Below, piece after piece: positions 1 through 10,805 of a DNA stretch of 64,000 bases. How positions within the stretch are numbered: the first letter of the stretch is position 1; every line of letters begins with the position of its first letter. The notes under the pieces are model-generated. The model did not search any database and was not told where the DNA came from. It saw only the letters and a program-made list of their open reading frames with translations. Both the position numbers and the translations under genes were made by a program. The stretch is from Metarhizium brunneum (Eukaryota; Ascomycota; Sordariomycetes; Hypocreales; Clavicipitaceae). The DNA lies in the NCBI RefSeq assembly GCF_013426205.1, contig NC_089424.1, forward strand, positions 992,001 through 1,056,000, written 5' to 3'.

Positions 1-1652
1 AAACCCACACGAATCCAGCAACAAACAGTCCAAAACACAGAACCGTCAGAATCCACGCGCCCGCCCGGTCACCTGTGCTAATATCCGGAAGCTTCTTCTC
101 GCCATTATTAGCATGACCACTCCCATCATTGCCCTTGGAGATGCCACCCGTCGCATTAGTCACCGGCGGACTACTACCATCAATCAACAAGCTCGACACT
201 GCCGCCAGCGCACTCATGGCCTCCCCAGCGCCGCTCGTGTGATCGACCTCGGGATCGTAATACTTTCCCGAGGACCAGTAAAAGCCGCACACTCTCCCGC
301 TGCTCCCGCCCGTACACTGGGCAACAGCCGCCTCTGTGGAGTTTTTCAAGACGGGCAAAATCGTCTCGCGCGTGAAGGGCGCGACCTGTGTGACGACGGA
401 CAGCCAGCGATGGACGTAGCCTTTGAAGGAGAGCATATCGGCCGTGCACTGGCCCTGCTTCATCTCGCAGTTGGGCTCGTATGCCACGCCCTTGGGGAAG
501 AAGTTCTTCAGTGAGGCTGCGAGTAACTTGTCGATGCGGGATTTCCACTTCTCATCGCCGTTGGTCTATTACCCCCCCGAAAAACAGAACAAGGTTAGAA
601 TCGAGCTCTAGGTCGTGGTTGTCGGGGGAAAGAAGGGCATTATTACATAATTGTACATAAACGCCGCGCCTTGTAGAAGGATGGCGGCGTTGTAAGAATA
701 CGTGGCTCTGGTAAGGATTGAACAGTTGGTAGCTCCATAGCCGCCATCATACACCAGCCAGGACTCGTGGTCGATGTATTTCACTTCCCAGATCCAGTCC
801 CAAGAAGCCTCGGCGTATTTGGCATACGTATCGTTGTTCGTGTACCGCGCCAGGCGGGCGCCCATGTTGAAGAAGCAACCGTTTGAGATGGCTATGTAGG
901 TCGAATGGGTAAGATAACAAGGCGAGCCGCGGACAGACGGAGGATACTAGAAACAAACGTACTATTTTTGTAGTCATATCCCTTGTTGGTTGGGGGGATT
1001 TGCCAGTGTAAACCTCCTCCGCATAACTCATCATGTCTACTCGGATCCGCCTGAGTCGCCCAGACGGACTGGGCCAGCGCGAGCCATTGCGGCTTATCGG
1101 CCGGGGGATTCGGGAAACGCGTCTCGGCTGCGAGGAGGGCGCTCATTCCCCAGAAAGCCTGGTCATCATTCCCCAGCGAGAGGGAGTAGTTCTCCGTCAT
1201 GTAGTCGGCCGAGCCTCCCACCTGGTGAAGCATACCCTGCATGACGAGGTCGTTGTATGTCGTGTCGCCGGTGAGGTGCCAATAGTCGATAAAGGTGCCC
1301 ATCAAGGCGCCGCCCTGCCACCAGTAGTATGGGCCTTTGTTCTCCGAAGGGGGCCCGGGCAGAATGCCGGGGACCTGGCCGTATTCATCGCCGTGGTAAT
1401 GGCTCCTCAGGTCGGCGGCCATGGAGCGAGCCGTCTCCTTGATGCCGTCTAGTGGTTGTGTATGCGTCAGCTGCGGCTGCGGTTCAGACGGGCGCGTGGA
1501 TGAAGACGAGCTGTCGTACCTACGGTGTCGATTTTGTACGCGGCGCTTACACGCGAATCGAGCTGCGAAATGAGGCAAATCGTCGCGGCGGCCCAGCGAC
1601 CGAAGCCGCAGCTCGTTCTCAAGATCATGATGAGCGATGTAAATCGGGGCAA
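1..1652 (-). CDS. GH76 mannan endo-1,6-alpha-mannosidase (DFG5/DCW1 type), C-terminus cut by window edge
   Basis: Exons 1652-1520, 1448-963, 891-647 and 565-1 (runs off the window) join in frame with GT-AG introns. The start at 1652 gives a hydrophobic N-terminus consistent with a signal peptide. The GH76 core follows: residues IDTVDGIKETARSMA near 41-55, and the adjacent acidic pair D139-D140 in LGNDDQAFW, which matches the family's catalytic Asp-Asp. DYKNTISNGCFFNMG spans the exon 2/3 junction, confirming splicing. The C-terminus is Ser/Gly/Asn-rich and then hydrophobic at the very edge (AWILTVLCFGLFVAGFVW), as expected for a GPI-anchor signal. Family knowledge: Dfg5/Dcw1 act at the plasma membrane/cell wall, probably transferring GPI-anchored mannoproteins into the wall. 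The stop codon is not visible. Family assignment is firm; the exact substrate is not. Confidence 0.9.
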
Positions 1653-2823
1653 ACAACGCAGGACAGTGAGACTACCGTTGGGTCGGCTGCTGCCTCGTTG
1701 TAGCCTTTGTCCACCGTCAATCGCATGAGTTGACCATGTTGCGCGTGAAGAGTCCGATCAAGGTTGCGGGGATTGAAACCGCAGGAGTCTGAACGGACGG
1801 CTCAAGCACAGCCCGCCATGATAATAATATACCAGTTGACACGAGATAATTGAGCATTGGATTGGTCTGTAGTGTGTGGGCAGGTCAGGCTTCCAGAACA
1901 AGGGTCTGGTCGCCGCAGTAAGCTCTTATGTACATACGAGGGCATCATTGTGGCGGAGCATCGTCTGGGCCACTTCACGAACAAACAATCAACAGGGGTC
2001 ACGTCGCTACACTAGATTGACATCAATCTGGCACTGGGACCTTGTAATCCCGAAGCTGCCCAACCAAGACGATCAGATGGTCAAGACCAGACTCGCCGCT
2101 CCGAGTACCGAGCCGTCTTGGTCCACCGCGAAGCATTTGCATGGCGCCATCCATGGCACGCCTCCCTTCCTTGGCATGCATCCTTTTCAGCTCCATGATC
2201 AATCTCCTGTTCCGATCAGGCTCTGGGCTCAATAGCACTGAGCAGTCTGCGTCTGTTGCGTCTCGTGTGCGTCTATCCGTCCAAAAGGCTCTCTGCCTCG
2301 GGCCATGTGGCAACCAAATGTTACACCATTTGTCGAAAGCTACAAAAAATTCCGATGAGAGACTAGCTCCATTCTCGTCCTTGAGTGGTTAGCAAGCTGC
2401 ATAAAGGTGGCCCGTATTACTTGACGCATATTGCGACTTGACTCGCATACTTGTTGTAAGCGCCGGTGCATTGCATAGCCACACCCTTGAATTTGCCATT
2501 TCCAAATATGGATTCGAGGCCAACCGTTCGGACGGTCGCCGATTTGTATCTCGAATGTGGAGGTTTCGCTTTTTGTTTCCCGCTGGGTTCCCGCCGAGTT
2601 CCCGTGGCCAACGTGGGCGCTTTGTGACTGTTTCATCTCATCCTTCCAACGTCCTCCTCAAACGTCACACTCGAGTCTGCAAAACAAAGTCCCTCGTTTC
2701 CTTGCTTGCGTTTTGCTCTCGTCCCTCTCAGCCTTGCTTGCCACGACGTCTCATGGCACACCCAACCGCCTCTCCTTTCGGCCACCGTACCCTCTTCGCG
2801 TGACCGCATAGCCGGTCGGCCAA
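1653..2823. other. Intergenic region, divergent promoters of GH76 and FLC/TRP genes
   Basis: No convincing coding sequence. The 2690-2760 stretch just upstream of the next gene is pyrimidine-rich on the + strand (repeated CTT/CCTC tracts), a common feature of strong filamentous-fungal core promoters. Short open frames here overlap on both strands and show no family resemblance. Confidence 0.5.
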
Positions 2824-4797
2824 ATGACCACCACGATGCACTTCCTCCGCGCTCAGTACCTGCTTATAACCCTGATGGGTCTAGCTTTCTCCCCCGTCTT
2901 TTGTATACAAAAGTTGGAATCTACAGCTCTCGCCAGCTGCCAGGAAAACTCTCGCTTCTCCGCCAGTTTATTCAACGTCGTCTTCACCCCCAACAACAAC
3001 TCGGCGAGCTTCCAAATCGTCGCCACGTCCACCGTCGAGAACTACGTCACCTTTGACATTCGCGCCTACGCATACGGCTACCAGATTCTCCAGAGGGTCG
3101 TGGACCCGTGCCAGCTCGACGTGGGACTCTGCCCGATGCAGGCCAGCAGGCTCACCAACAAATTCAACCAAAAGGTCGATCCTGCCTTCGTCAAAGACCT
3201 GCCGGGCTTGGCGTACAGTGTGCCCGACCTGGACGCTTCCGTCAGAGTCTTCATCAACGTGACGGGGACCAACGAGTCCATCGCCTGCCTCGAGGCCAAG
3301 ATATCCAATGGGAAAACGGTCAACCAGCTGGCCGTGAAGTGGCTTACTGCCGTCATTGCCGGTCTGGCCTTGACCGCGTCGGCGGTAATACACTTCCTGG
3401 GTCAATTCAATGCCGCTGCTCATCTTGCCGCCAACGCCCTCTCCCTGTTTGGCTATTTCCAGGGCCAGGCTGCCCTCGGGTTAATGGCCGTCCACCTGCC
3501 TCCCATTGTCCAGTCTTGGACACAGAATTTCCAGTGGTCCATGGGCATTATCCGCGTCGGCTTCTTACAGACCATTGCGACGTGGTATCAGCGCGCCACG
3601 GGAGGCACACCGGCTACGTTATTGGATTCCCTGGCGAGCGTTTCTGTTTCTGTTCAGAAACGCAGTGCGCATGTGAGACGCAAAGAGGACGAGTCGGGCA
3701 TGCACATTGTCCGTGGTATTGAGAGGGTTGCTTTTCTCTCCAACATCGAGACGACAAACCTGTTTCTGACAGGGGTCATGTTCTTCGTCATCTTCGTCTT
3801 CGGTACTGTTATTGCCGTCGCGGGCTTTAAGGGCGTTTGCCAGCTCCTCGTCCAAAAGGGAATAATGAAATCCCATCGGTTCACCGACTTCCGCCGGGAC
3901 TGGCGTGTGATCCTAAAGGGAGTTCTTTACCGGGTGGCCCTCATTGGCTTTCTGCAGATGGCGACCCTTTCACTCTGGGAGCTCACGCGCGTCGACTCGG
4001 GAGCTGAAGCGGCTTTGGCAGTTTTGTTCCTGGTCGGTCTCACTGGGTTCCTCGGCTGGGGAGCTTTTATGGTCATTAGAACTGCGCAACGTTCGGTCGC
4101 CGTGTACCAAAACCCTGCGTACATCTTGTACTCTGATTCACGGGTGCTCAGCAAATTGGGCTTCTTATACATTCAATTCCGGGCATCAGCTTATTACTTC
4201 GTTATCCCTTACCTCGGATATATCATGTTAAAGTCGCTGTTTATTGCGCTTGCTCAGCCAAGGGGCGTTGTGCAAGCTGTCGCGTTGCTAGTGATTGAAG
4301 CTGCTGCTGTCATCAGCGCATCAGTCATGCGGCCGTGGATGGATAAGCCGACTAATTCTTTTAATATCGCTATTTGCGTAGTCAACTTTCTTAACGCAAT
4401 ATTCCTTTTTATATTTACTAATGTCATTGGCGTGCCAGGAGTCGTTGTCGGCGTGTTTGGGGTTGTCTTGTTTGCTCTCAACGCTGTTTTCGCCTGCGTC
4501 TTGTTGATTATGGTGATTGTGTCAACGACCTTGATAATGCTGAGAAAGAACCCGGATGCGCGCTATCGTCTCATGGCTGATGACCGCGCCTCATTTATGA
4601 AGTCAGAAATTAACCTGGACACCGTCAAAGAGTTGGACGCATTAGCAGCTACGGCTCGAGGTGACAAATCTCGATCATCTCTTCAGCTCGGACAAAAGCG
4701 GTCGCAGTCGCCTATTGCACCATCTGTGCCGCTTTTACCCGCAAGCAGCAGTCGATTAAACTCGTCTCAATCTGCGTTATCGACACACACGAGTTAA
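2824..4797 (+). CDS. Flavin-carrier / TRP-like membrane protein (ML-like + TRP domain)
   Basis: Intronless, 657 aa. It begins with a signal peptide (about residues 1-27, ending near PVFC). A Cys-containing lumenal domain of about 140 residues follows (CQENSRFSASLFNVVFTP, DPCQLDVGLCP), matching the ML-like TRP_N domain. Then comes a long run of hydrophobic segments from about residue 170 to 580 (TRP domain), and a Ser-rich, basic cytoplasmic tail. This order is that of fungal Flc1/2/3 and S. pombe Pkd2. Family knowledge: these proteins sit in the ER or plasma membrane, are needed for cell-wall integrity and calcium homeostasis, and were first linked to FAD import into the ER. Residue 5 (MHFLRAQ) could also serve as start. 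Which paralogue it is cannot be decided from the sequence alone. Confidence 0.88.
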   Translation: MTTTMHFLRAQYLLITLMGLAFSPVFCIQKLESTALASCQENSRFSASLFNVVFTPNNNSASFQIVATSTVENYVTFDIRAYAYGYQILQRVVDPCQLDVGLCPMQASRLTNKFNQKVDPAFVKDLPGLAYSVPDLDASVRVFINVTGTNESIACLEAKISNGKTVNQLAVKWLTAVIAGLALTASAVIHFLGQFNAAAHLAANALSLFGYFQGQAALGLMAVHLPPIVQSWTQNFQWSMGIIRVGFLQTIATWYQRATGGTPATLLDSLASVSVSVQKRSAHVRRKEDESGMHIVRGIERVAFLSNIETTNLFLTGVMFFVIFVFGTVIAVAGFKGVCQLLVQKGIMKSHRFTDFRRDWRVILKGVLYRVALIGFLQMATLSLWELTRVDSGAEAALAVLFLVGLTGFLGWGAFMVIRTAQRSVAVYQNPAYILYSDSRVLSKLGFLYIQFRASAYYFVIPYLGYIMLKSLFIALAQPRGVVQAVALLVIEAAAVISASVMRPWMDKPTNSFNIAICVVNFLNAIFLFIFTNVIGVPGVVVGVFGVVLFALNAVFACVLLIMVIVSTTLIMLRKNPDARYRLMADDRASFMKSEINLDTVKELDALAATARGDKSRSSLQLGQKRSQSPIAPSVPLLPASSSRLNSSQSALSTHTS

Positions 4798-6179
4798 AAA
4801 TACGGCGGGAGGAAAAGAACGGCGCATACATTACCGCTCAGGTGGAGAAACAGCTGTGAAGCAGACTGGCAGTCACATAAACGCCAATATTTCAAGTGTC
4901 GGGTCAGCCGCTTGTATACGCGTCATCTCGAAACGTCTTTAAGAGCATGGTCCTCTCACTCGCTTTGTCGACGTCTAGCCGGTAGAGTCAGCTTTCCGTC
5001 ATGTGGCCCTTCAGGAACACATTATTGATGGTATTCAAGCTGGCGATTATGACAAGACAATACGGCCGACACAATCATGCCAGTTTGAGATGGTGAAACA
5101 CTCGGGAGGTTGCCTCTACGCTGGCACGCAAAGAAGCCCTCTTTTGCAGTCTATCTACTAGAGATTACGTTGTGGCAGCGCTAGAGTTTGCAGAACGCAT
5201 AGGTTTAGATGCTACTATTATCCCGATGTGTCACTCCGATAATTATGCAGCGACATTGTCGCAATACCTGGATACTCATGTCTTGTAGGTGTAGTTTGAG
5301 ATACATATTCTAGTCAAGGCAAAAGCCCTTAGCTTTTCAGGCTAAATGATAATGATAACGGAGACAAAATAATGCATTGCATTATTACCTTAAATAGAGG
5401 AAGTCACTACGTAGTAGTTCCGCGTATCTCTGGCAATTCTCTAGCATTCCAGAGTCAGCAAATATTGATACTAACATGGCTTAAGTTAAAGCTACTATTA
5501 TGATGAATCAATCCAACATGTGAGGCCACTCCTATATGTGAGTTAAATGTTTATAGCATCGTGAACGTAGTATTTATCATAAGGCAAAACCCGTCCACCC
5601 ACAAAAATACTCCCCGTGGCACTTCAAGTGTCAACGGGTGAAGATGCAGGGCATCTACAATTAAGAGAGCATATAATGTTCAATTATCTAGGGCACTAGA
5701 GGAAGTGAAATTTCGATTCTTCTTGGTGGGTTGATTTTGATAGCAAGACTCTGTCGGATTGCGTCTGAAAATACATTATCAATTCAACCAGGTCCAATAT
5801 AACCAATGCTCCATGCAAGAGAAGCCGCCGGGAGAACTACGGTCTGAAAGTCGCTGGTCCGATTCATTTGACGAACGCAGACTCACTTCCCTGATGAGAG
5901 ACACAGTGAATTTTGGTCACCTACAGGCTCGTGCTGTGCTGTGTGTATAGAAGGTCATGGAAGACTCCGTTTGCTATCAACGCCGTTTGTCATATGCACT
6001 GACGTGGGGAAGCATGACACTCACAACGGATCCAATCTCTCCCTTATTCCGCAAGTTTACTCTTCGTCTTCCATATCAAAGTCCAATCTATTTGCAATCC
6101 GATTCTTACAATCAACGATACTCAGACTCACTCAGCAGAAAACAATACGAACAAGACAATAGCTCCCGCCAGTGACACC
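4798..6179. other. Gene-poor region without recognisable genes
   Basis: Nothing coding is supported. Base composition drifts AT-rich from about 5300. A short palindrome-like motif (ATAATGCATTGCATTAT) lies near 5370. The last 150 bp serve as the leader of the gene starting at 6180. Confidence 0.45.
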
Positions 6180-6715
6180 ATGGCCAAAGCTAACGATCAC
6201 ATCGGCACCTTCTTTGCAGCCTATCCTGACTTTGACTACGAGCCCACAAACGAAGTGTGGTCAGAGTATCGCCGCCTAGTCAAGCGTTACGGGTGGAATA
6301 CCAAGAGCCAGGAAGAAAAAAAAGCCAATGCTGCTTTTCGAATCGCACTCGTGGAGCAATTCGGATCGATATATGGGACCGAAGAGAACAAGCTCGAGGC
6401 CCTTCAGCGGCTCTGTGGAAAATTGGGCATTGATCCCATTCCGACTAGCATAACTGCTTGCAAGAAAGTAAGAGGAGTGACAGTTTCCGAAAGCGAACAT
6501 GACTAATGGACAATCATGGGATCTAGGCCATCAAGCGCATCCATGTCAATATTGTCGACTTTATCGACTCTGAACGAACTGGAGAGCCGGTTCACAAATT
6601 TGGAAGTGTTGGGAAACTTGCGAAATACACTTGGGCAAGCGGAAAGGTCTTTCCGAAAAAGGAAGCAAAGAGGAGTAATTTGCTGCGGTTTCTGCTGCGT
6701 TGTCTTCATCATTAG
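6180..6715 (+). CDS. Small conserved fungal protein of unknown function (158 aa)
   Basis: Two exons, 6180-6467 and 6527-6715. The 59-nt intron starts GTAAGA, ends CTAG and contains GACTAAT as a likely branch site. Exon 1 encodes FFAAYPDFDYEPTNEVWSEY, then FGSIYGTEENKLEALQRLC and IDPIPTSITACKK. Exon 2 continues in frame with AIKRIHVNIVDFIDSERTG and a Lys-rich end. This layout (FFxxYPxFxYxP ... YGxxExxLxxWxxLC ... DPIPxxxxxC) recurs from memory in many short uncharacterised proteins of basidiomycetes and ascomycetes. No signal peptide, transmembrane segment or catalytic motif is visible. The intron reads open for 39 nt beyond the donor, so an unspliced reading would give a misleading 108-aa protein. 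Confidence 0.75.
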
Positions 6716-6746
6716 CCCAGTTGCGACTGGTGATGAGCTGACACAC

Positions 6747-6925
6747 GGTTACACGAGGACTACGATCACAAGACTTGGGCAGAAGACACTCGCAAACTTC
6801 TTGTATTTAAAGAGCTCTTCGGTCAACTAGGCCTTAAAGAAAACCAAGGATGTTTAATACCAAAATGGGTTATTAGATGAAGTGAGTCATGATACTCTAA
6901 GCCCTCACTGAGCCCTTGTCACATG
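6747..6925 (+). repeat. Dispersed ~180-bp repeat, copy A
   Basis: Begins GGTTACACGAGG and ends CCCTTGTCACATG. It shares blocks such as CTTCTTGTATTTAAAGAGCT and GAGTCATGATACTC with the copy at 61594-61776, and with the reverse complements of 57941-58114 and 58322-58500. The outer ends are weakly inverted (GTTACACAAGGG-like against TGTGACAAGGG-like). It is non-coding and looks like a MITE or a solo-LTR relic. Confidence 0.7.
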
Positions 6926-6949
6926 AGCCGTATGAAGAAGTGGGAGCGA

Positions 6950-6990
6950 AAGATATTGACGTTGAGAAAGATATTGACGTTGAGATATGG
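6950..6990. repeat. Short 18-bp tandem repeat
   Basis: The unit AGATATTGACGTTGAGAA occurs about 2.3 times in a row. It is a small minisatellite with no evident function. Confidence 0.6.
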
Positions 6991-8188
6991 TAGTGCGGTC
7001 AATACTAATTTTCGTAGGCGCCAAATATCATATGGTCGGGGCAGCTCCCAAGACGTGGTGATTTCAGCAATGAGGAATACCGTTAACATATAAGGGGGTA
7101 TAATTTCCTCGCAGTTGGAGCATGTTGTTATAGTGACAAATACCAACATTTGCACATTTAAGCATTGCAATTGATAATAGCCATACACGACAGAGGTTGA
7201 TCATATTGCCACTACGGGTATTGGTTGACCTTCACAATGGCACGGGTGCAAAAAGCTCGATTCATAGCGGCTCTTGGCTAGTGTCCCGAAAATAACATCA
7301 TTATGATAGCAGTATGTTTCACAACGAAGCTCAACCATTATATCATGATGAATAATTTCAATTCCCACCTGTAATTTCTTCTGCGCAGCCACTAAAGTGC
7401 ACATAAAACTGTCTTGGCGACCAAAGATTCCATCGGGATGAAAAGCGATGAGCGCAAACATAGGCATGACAATAAGCCTGTATCAATATATATTACAGAG
7501 ATTCACTTGACTAGACTAAAAACAGGTCTTATCTTCCCTCTAGACCAATGAATATGGCGTCGCAGGTGAATACGCTCGAGTCACGATGCCCCTGACTCAT
7601 CTTGTAGCCCCTGTGGGCACATCATGACGGGATTCGGACAAGAGCCGCGGAGGGCATCGATATCAGACGACGAGGATAGGTCTCGTCCAGAAATCTTTTG
7701 CAGGTCGCCCAAGTTTGGCGTCACGTAGCGACTCGGTGTAATGATCAAGAACACCGAGTTTCGCGTCCGCAATAACCTTTTTTCCCCCCATGAATGCCTG
7801 TTAGGAATAGCCGCAACCAGGGCCAGGACAAGAAAGCATTTGCTATAGTCGGGTGGTATCAGGCCGGCGCTGCATGGCAGTAGACGCCGAATAGCCCGCA
7901 AGACTCCAATCATGATATCCTCCGTTGTTGCCTCGGTTGTCTCGCGATCAACACGAACGGCATGTTTCCCATCCGATACATGTTTGCAGGATTGTATGCC
8001 GGCCGGGAATGCTCTGGATAAGACCGAACTCGTATCAAGATTTTGTTGTTTGCTCGAATCTCGCATCATTCGACCTTCATCATCTCGGCGCCAAGAAGCA
8101 CCACGTCGGCCCGGAATGGCATGCACGAAAATCCTACAGGAGGCACTTGTTGGCTCTTGGAGGGAAATACACGCTACGCTATTCAACC
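6991..8188. other. Intergenic region with no supported gene
   Basis: Open frames exist on both strands between 7581 and 8232, but none shows a recognisable domain, a credible start context or an intron signal. I see nothing else here. Confidence 0.4.
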
Positions 8189-9243
8189 TCATCCTTGTCT
8201 GTCAAACTGTTTCCTCGCAGACAAGCAGCTGAGGGCCGCATCGAAATGCCCATTGACAAGAGCACTCGCCGCAGCAACCACCATGGCCTTGGCCTGCCTG
8301 TCCTGTTTCAAGGCTGGCGTATTTTCGAGACACCAAAGCAATAGCGTTCCCAATGCCCTGGCATCTCCATCGTACTCTGGAGCCTCGGAGCCTGCGTCAA
8401 TGAGCATCAGCTTGCCTGGGCCGCCACCCTGCTCCGTCGGCTTCAGCACCGTGTTCTAATACTTGATGTCGCCGTGTTGCGCACCACACTTTGCAAGCTC
8501 TCGAACGCCTCGAACCAGGTCTAGAAGCTGTGTCAGGGTGAGTGAAAGACCGGTGTTGCGGTTTCTCACCAAACTTTCCAAGTCCTCGCCAGCATATGGC
8601 ATCAGGATGCCTGCAACGGTGCCGGGTTTCCAGGGCTTTCTGTCGGCGAGGACAACGGCGAGAATGGGACAAGACAGAAGCTCCTGGCCATTTCATTATT
8701 GGTTTCAATCGCTGGCATGCGACCCATGGCGTGGATGAGAGTCTCGCGCGTCTGGATCTCGCCCTCGATAACTTCTACATCAACATCAAACTCGATGCGC
8801 TTGAAGACGCAGTCTTGGTCATTCCAGGTACATCGGTCTGCTGAGCGACTGATGTAGGTTAGATTCTTGAGATTGTCAACGGCCGTGGTTGGCAATCTGT
8901 CGGTGCGTTTGTGCCCGTAACACAGTGACTTTCGAATGGGTCTGTCGACTTTGTCGTCCGGTTGGGAGTCAAACGTGACCAGGCTGCCCTCTGCATTCAT
9001 CCGCATTGTCTTCCAGGGTGGCTTCTCCCGATTTGCGGCGTAATACCGGCCAAGGTGCGTGGCGATGGTTGATGAGAGCCATTGGTCATCCTCGACCTCT
9101 GCTTCGACCTTTACACAGTACCAGCGACGATTGGCTAGATCGTATGCCTCTGCAGAGCATCGCACACCGGGGGTTATAAGGTTACTGTAAATTTCAACAA
9201 CTGGGTCGTGCCAGACACGGTTCGGATCCATGCTGATGTCCAT
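8189..9243 (-). pseudogene. Protein-kinase-like gene, broken by a frameshift and a premature stop
   Basis: From 9243 the reading frame gives about 185 aa typical of fungal kinase-like proteins: the N-terminal part YISRSADRCTWNDQDCVFKR with its Lys, then EIQTRETLIHAM. Near 8683-8686 the frame slips by one base. It resumes in the next frame as CPILAVVLADRKPWKP, GILMPYAGEDLESLV and LVRGVRELAKCGAQHGDIKY. A TAG follows at 8456-8458, directly after the catalytic-loop motif HGDIKY, and the same frame continues past it with NTVLKP and LMLIDAGSEAPEYDGDARALG. No intron fits either break. The three pieces align as one kinase-fold protein, so this is a recent pseudogene (or carries two assembly errors). 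The catalytic Asp of HGD is still encoded. Confidence 0.72.
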
Positions 9244-10250
9244 GTCGCAGTGGTTAGAGTCATCAATGATGGTCTGGTCGCATAAGGGTCACATGGATGC
9301 CCTTGTAAGAGTCTGGTCATGGCCATGCAGCTGCATATGTAGGTAAAATGTTAATCGACTGCCACGTGACCAGACAGCCTGAGGGACTATGCTAACATGA
9401 ACCCTGATTGGTTCATCCCTTGAATGTTAAGGACCTAGCCGTTACACATATATTATGAATATTTAGTTAAGGGGTACAAGATGTATACTAAGTAGCTTTG
9501 CATGAACTATTGGAGCCACAGGCATATAACTTAAGGGCATTACCAATAGTCCCTAGACGCGTCCGGTAAAATTTCTTCTATGCCGAGCCGCTGTTGTTAC
9601 ACGGAAAAGGCCCAATAATCAGGCTTCACCAATAAAGAACCTATTCGTTACACCAGACATATTTAACACGTGTCTAAGTAAGTGCCTTAGGCATAAATAT
9701 TCCCGTTACATATACAATGCTTACTGTTCCCTTCCTTCCTCCTAGGAAGCCAAGGACCTTTAACACTCTTTGATATTATTATCTTTGAATTTGAACCTTT
9801 TCGTTCCAAGCTCTCTAACAAGCACTGAGGCCTTGTCACAGCTGTGGAGTGAACTTCCTTCTGCCACGTAACCCACGCTACTCGCAATTTTGCATGAATA
9901 TTAGAACCCCAGCGCCATGACTCGACTACAAGTCTTTGCATAAATATTGCGAGTTCTAGGGTCCAGTCGCGAGTCTCAAGTCAAGTGGTGTAAACTAGCA
10001 TTGGCATGAATTTAGGGTACAAATATGGTCAAATAATGCAAGATTGCTTGTATAAGCTCTTGCTTAAATAATTGCATATAAAGCTTCCATGACTCGTAGG
10101 ACAAGATATAAAAGCTGCTACGTTTCCATTGTCCCATCAATCTTTACCTGTTTTATTATCCTCCCGTTATCGGTAAATTGCCTTGGTCTTCTCCGCCTTG
10201 TTCAAAACTTTATCTAAACCAGCCATTTTGCCCCAGACTTTCATTTTAAC
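9244..10250. other. AT-rich intergenic region upstream of a secreted-protein gene
   Basis: No gene is visible. The motif GCATAAATATT or close variants recurs near 9691, 9893 and 9938, suggesting an old repeat. The last ~150 bp form the promoter of the gene at 10251. Confidence 0.45.
10107..10114 (+). promoter_or_regulatory. Probable TATA box of the secreted-protein gene
   Basis: TATAAAAG lies 137 bp upstream of the ATG at 10251. It is followed by a pyrimidine-rich leader (CCCATCAATCTTTACC), the usual arrangement in inducible fungal promoters. Confidence 0.5.
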
Positions 10251-10805
10251 ATGAAGGGTTTCGCATTTATTACCGCTGCGTTGTTCGCAGGCCAGGCATT
10301 CTCTATCCAATCTTATTCTCGACAATCTAACCTCCATGATTGTGGCAATACCTTTGAAGAGCTCGAAACGGAAGCTTATAGAATTTGGGTCAATGCCTGC
10401 CCTTCCTTGAAAATACCAGAGTACTACTGCACAAACCATATTTGGGAGAAATGCGTACAACTGTGGATTGATGCAATACCCAAGATTCGAAGGAAGGAAT
10501 GGTGCAATAAAGAAGAACTCAAAATATTTGAAGCGGATGTCAAGGCTTGCCTTAAGCCAAGAGATCCAGCCACTGACGCTGGCTTGTGCTATGATCAAAA
10601 TCTCTCCGGCGAAGCCTGCCAGAAATACGCTAAAGAATTCCGGGAGAAGAACAAGTATATACTAGGCCTTGCACCAGGTATTACACATGATGTCCAAACC
10701 TCGAATACTACTAACTGGTATATAGCCGACCCGTTTCCGGGGCCGCCCAAGGCAGCGAATCGCACAAATTGTGGCCGAAAGGGTGTGGCAAAGGTGAAAA
10801 TTTAA
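10251..10805 (+). CDS. Small secreted cysteine-containing protein, effector-like (184 aa)
   Basis: A single exon. The N-terminus MKGFAFITAALFAGQAFS is a clear signal peptide. The mature part holds nine Cys (near residues 31, 50, 60, 68, 85, 100, 113, 123 and 172) and many aromatic and charged residues. Spacing is regular in the middle (CPSLKIPEYYC, then WEKC, EWC, KAC, GLC, EAC), suggesting a compact disulfide-bonded fold. I do not recognise the family and no catalytic motif is visible. A TATA box sits 137 bp upstream. The gene is isolated in an AT-rich, gene-poor stretch, which is common for secreted effectors of plant- or insect-associated fungi, but that role is only inferred. The odd cysteine count leaves one Cys free or intermolecular. 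Confidence 0.72.
   Translation: MKGFAFITAALFAGQAFSIQSYSRQSNLHDCGNTFEELETEAYRIWVNACPSLKIPEYYCTNHIWEKCVQLWIDAIPKIRRKEWCNKEELKIFEADVKACLKPRDPATDAGLCYDQNLSGEACQKYAKEFREKNKYILGLAPGITHDVQTSNTTNWYIADPFPGPPKAANRTNCGRKGVAKVKI

Noticed and set aside
7581..8192. 203-codon open frame on the minus strand
   Set aside because: No domain, strongly overlapping open frames on the other strand, and no intron logic. It directly abuts the kinase-like pseudogene but does not continue its sequence.
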